Assembly: GCF_022965805.1 (NCBI RefSeq)
Contig: NC_133116.1
Span: 4,154,001 to 4,218,000, forward strand
Length of the DNA: 64,000 nucleotides
Direction of reading: 5' to 3'
Origin: Primulina eburnea
Lineage: Eukaryota; Streptophyta; Magnoliopsida; Lamiales; Gesneriaceae
The notes below the pieces were generated by a model. That model saw only the letters and a list, made by a program, of their open reading frames with translations, did not search any database and was not told the origin of the DNA. The position numbers and the translations under genes were made by a program. Of this stretch, positions 61,303 through 64,000 are shown piece by piece. Each line of letters starts with the position of its first letter. The stretch's first letter is position 1.

Positions 61303-62881
61303 GGGTTTTTATTAAAATTAATCTAATTTTAAAAAAAAATTTCAAAAATAATTAAAAAAAAAACCATTTCAAAACTACCCAATCCGCGCTTACGGAGCAC
61401 GGACGCACACGTGGATCAGCGTCCGCGCTCCGTAAGCACGGACGCTGGTCTATGTCAGCATCAGATAATATTAGCGACGGAAAATATAATAAAACCGTTG
61501 CTAATTTGCGACGGTTTATTAAACCGTCGCTAAACCGTCGCTAATAATAGCGACGGTTTATAATCCGTCGCTGTAATGGAATCTGCCACGGTTTCAAAAA
61601 CCGTCGCTCATTTAGCAAAGGTTTTAACCGTCGCTAAATGCCTAAAACCGTCGCTAAATGCGCATAATTTAATCAGACGAAAAAAAAGACAAGAAATAGG
61701 GGTGTTCATCGGTCGATTTTTTTCTCTATCTGCACTATGCACTAGGCGTGTTCATCGGTCGGTTCGGTTTTAAAAATATATGATCCGATACCCGAATCAT
61801 TTTTCGTCATATTGGTTCGGTTTCTACCAAAACGGTTCGGTCGGTTAATTCGATTTTGATATAATTATTTAAATTAATAATATAAATATATTGTAAAATA
61901 TAATATGTTAACTTTCTACATGTTTTCTTAGTAAAATCTTTAAATATAAGGTCTAAATTAATTAAGAAAACAACAATCAACTAAAAATTGCTCAAAATAG
62001 TTCTTCATTCACTAAATATCATATCAAAATATATAAAATAAATAAAAATATAAAAAAATTATTAATTTAATGAAATTTCGATTTTTTCGGTTTTGACATA
62101 TATAATCCGAAATCGACCAAATAAACTTTGGTTTAATATTTAGATCTGAATTTCAAAATTCGATTTTCGGTTCGGTTTGGTGTTCGGTTTCTTCGGTTTG
62201 GATTTTCGTTTTTATCCGAAGTTTGAACGCCCATAATCTTCCCTACAAAAAAATGGCTTTTCGCAGCGCGCAAATTCTCTTCCCGCAACGTATATTGCAC
62301 GCTACAAAGTTGCAGGCCGTTGAAAGTTCAAGATTATCCGCAGCGTATATGTGCACGCTGTTGATACAATTATGTGTAGAGTGCGTAGAGGTAGGTATCT
62401 CGAAATTAAAGTGTGCGTCATAACAACAAACAAGTTGAAATTGTCACATCGATAATATTGGATCGTCGATCGGGATTATAATGAGATTAATATAATGAGG
62501 ACATGGATCGTGGGCTTGCAAGAGTATAAGCCCATCATGCAAATTTATTAAAGTTGAAATTTATTAAAATTCTAATTTATTAAAGTTCTCATTTAGCGAC
62601 GGTTATGGCGACGGATTATAAACCGTCGCGTGTATTAGCGACGGTGTAGCGACGGTTTTTGAAACCGTCGCTAAGTAGCGACGGTTTTTTTATATTTTCC
62701 GTCGCTAATATTATCTGATGCTGACATAGACCAGCGTCCGGGCTTACGGAGCGCGGACGCTGATCCACGTGTGCAGCGTCCGCGCTCCGTAAGCGCGGAT
62801 TGGGGTAGTTTTGAAATGATTTTTTTTTTAAATTATTTTTGAAAAAAATTTTTAAAATTAGATTAATTTTAATAAAAACCC
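61303..62881. mobile_element. Mutator-like (MULE) non-autonomous element with 9-bp target duplication
   Basis: The element is bounded by CGGATAGTG on both sides (61294-61302 and 62882-62890). Its terminal inverted repeats exceed 180 bp: gggtttttattaaaattaat, then 'caatccgcgcttacggagc', 'gcgtccgcgctccgtaagc', 'gatcagcgtcc', 'catcagataatattagcgac'. Inside each repeat lies an array of GCGACGGTTT / AAACCGTCGC units. Long inverted repeats with 9-bp duplications define Mutator-type elements. No transposase is encoded. Confidence 0.9.
61697..62233. mobile_element. Possible element nested in the MULE
   Basis: The stretch from 'ggggtgttcatcggtcg' (repeated at 61745 as 'ggcgtgttcatcggtcggtt') to 'tccgaagtttgaacgcccat' has GGCGTGTTCA / TGAACGCCC ends and an interior rich in 'cggttcggtttt'. 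No target duplication was found. Confidence 0.45.
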
Positions 62882-62890
62882 CGGATAGTG

Positions 62891-64000
62891 TGATTTTTTT
62901 ATTTATTATTTTTGTATATTTGTTTTTTATTTTTTAATAATAATATTATTTATTTGTATGATAATATAGTTATTATTAGTTGAAAAATAAGTTAATATTT
63001 TTTAGAAGGACGTCTCAAAGGCCCGAGGTCGGCTCCTGAGAATTTTTATATTTTGAAACTTTTTTTAAATTTTTTTATTATTTAAAAAAAAATAAACAGT
63101 ATGTATAATCTATACTAAATATAGAGAAAAGATACTGCACGAAAGCAGCTGGGTTCTTGCATCACTGGCGAGTATTTACAGTTCAAAGCGCAGAAAAAAT
63201 CGTTTCCGATCCAAGAAAACTGAATCGAGAACATGAGTTTGAAGGTATGGTTAAGTCACACATTCTGTGAAGAAATTAGTCTTTACCATATATGTTTTTT
63301 TGCTTTTTGTGATTTTAACGTGGGTATGCATCAGTTTTTGGATCGATTCATGATTAGTACTGGATCTGGGCTCGATTGGAGGATGGTTTTTTTTAAAAAA
63401 CTCCGTGAAAGAATCAGTCGATGGTGGCTGATCTGTTTTGAGGATAATTGGTTTGATTTATGTAGTGATCAATTCTGAATTTGTGGCAAAATGATTTCTT
63501 GTTCTATCCTCGTCTTCCAAGATCTTTTTATCAGCGTTCTTCTAGGACTTGAATCATTCTGCTCTGAGGTGAAAAGTGACTAAATCTGGAAAGTTTTTCA
63601 AGTATAAAGTTTTATGTAAATAACACCCGAAAAATTGTGAACTAATTTACATTTTTTGGGTGAAAAGATTTGATCTTTTAGATGTTATTTTGTGCTAGAC
63701 TGAATTTATAACTTCAATGTACATATCATTTTAAACTATTCTGAAACATAAGGTCGTTTTCCGTATTGTCCCCTACTGTATTAGCAGAGGTCACTCGTCT
63801 TAGAAATCAGATCGTTCATGTAATGAAAGCAATAATCCATGTTCTCATTTCTTTATACATACGATTATGTTCTTAGCCTCCGTGGGATGTTAGAAGTTTT
63901 TATATGTAGGGCGATATCCAGGAACATTGGGTGGAATATGGATCTCAAATTCTCGTATCTTTGGATATCCGAATCGGGTTTTGATGATGTCACATTTTCG
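62891..64000 (+). other. Spacer leading to a possible gene start
   Basis: 63120-63250 looks like a 5' leader, ending 'gaatcgagaacATGAGTTTGAAG|gtatgg': a start codon and four codons (MSLK) then a good donor site. If real, the first intron fills the rest of the window. No protein family can be named from four residues. Confidence 0.35.

Overview
This is nuclear DNA of a flowering plant, almost certainly a eudicot. It is AT-rich. Its genes are split by many GT-AG introns, it carries plant-only families (KELP-type PC4 coactivator, S-protein homolog, plant PMT methyltransferase, PLS-type PPR), and the spaces between genes are packed with small DNA transposons, Helitrons, a gypsy-type LTR and long (AT)n tracts. 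All gene models below were built by hand from reading frames and splice sites.

Layout. 1-2016 (+): last two exons of a KELP-like coactivator. 3222-3683 (+): intronless S-protein homolog. 4911-11191 (+): an IWS1 gene that looks broken (cut first exon, 2-nt frameshift) with a hAT-like MITE in one intron. 11478-12240: DPH1 pseudogene, fused to a rearranged fragment of IWS1 (12200-12800). 14053-18470 (+): intact SCAMP with a Helitron in intron 6. 22222-19798 (-): mitochondrial ribosomal protein bL35m. 23320-24085: PPR pseudogene. 25809-24985 (-): a chimera of a kinase-gene fragment and an unidentified coding-like stretch that is split by a Tourist-like MITE. 30376-26291 (-): BUD13, missing its N-terminal half beside an LTR retroelement remnant (30385-33580). 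34694-35854: CACTA-like element. 41662-37566 (-): CDKF;4-type protein kinase. 43650-50150: transposon-rich spacer. 53411-50151 (-): PMT21/ERD3-type methyltransferase. 55500-63000: gene-free, with MITEs, a Helitron and a Mutator-like element with 9-bp target duplications. 63120-63250: possible first exon of another gene.

Functional themes. KELP, IWS1 and BUD13 act in transcription or splicing, SCAMP and PMT21 in the secretory pathway, bL35m in the mitochondrial ribosome. This is ordinary eukaryotic neighbourhood, not an operon. From memory, IWS1, SCAMP and BUD13 lie within a short interval of Arabidopsis chromosome 1 (At1g318-At1g321), and CDKF;4 and ERD3 are adjacent on chromosome 4 (At4g19110/At4g19120), so the window appears to preserve two conserved blocks.

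No wholly new molecular system was seen. The most informative content is structural. An IWS1 fragment acts as an 'empty site' record for a MITE. An intergenic segment is duplicated on both sides of the kinase, with different transposons in each copy. One MITE is nested in another. Two different transposon classes carry the same GCGACGGTTT array.
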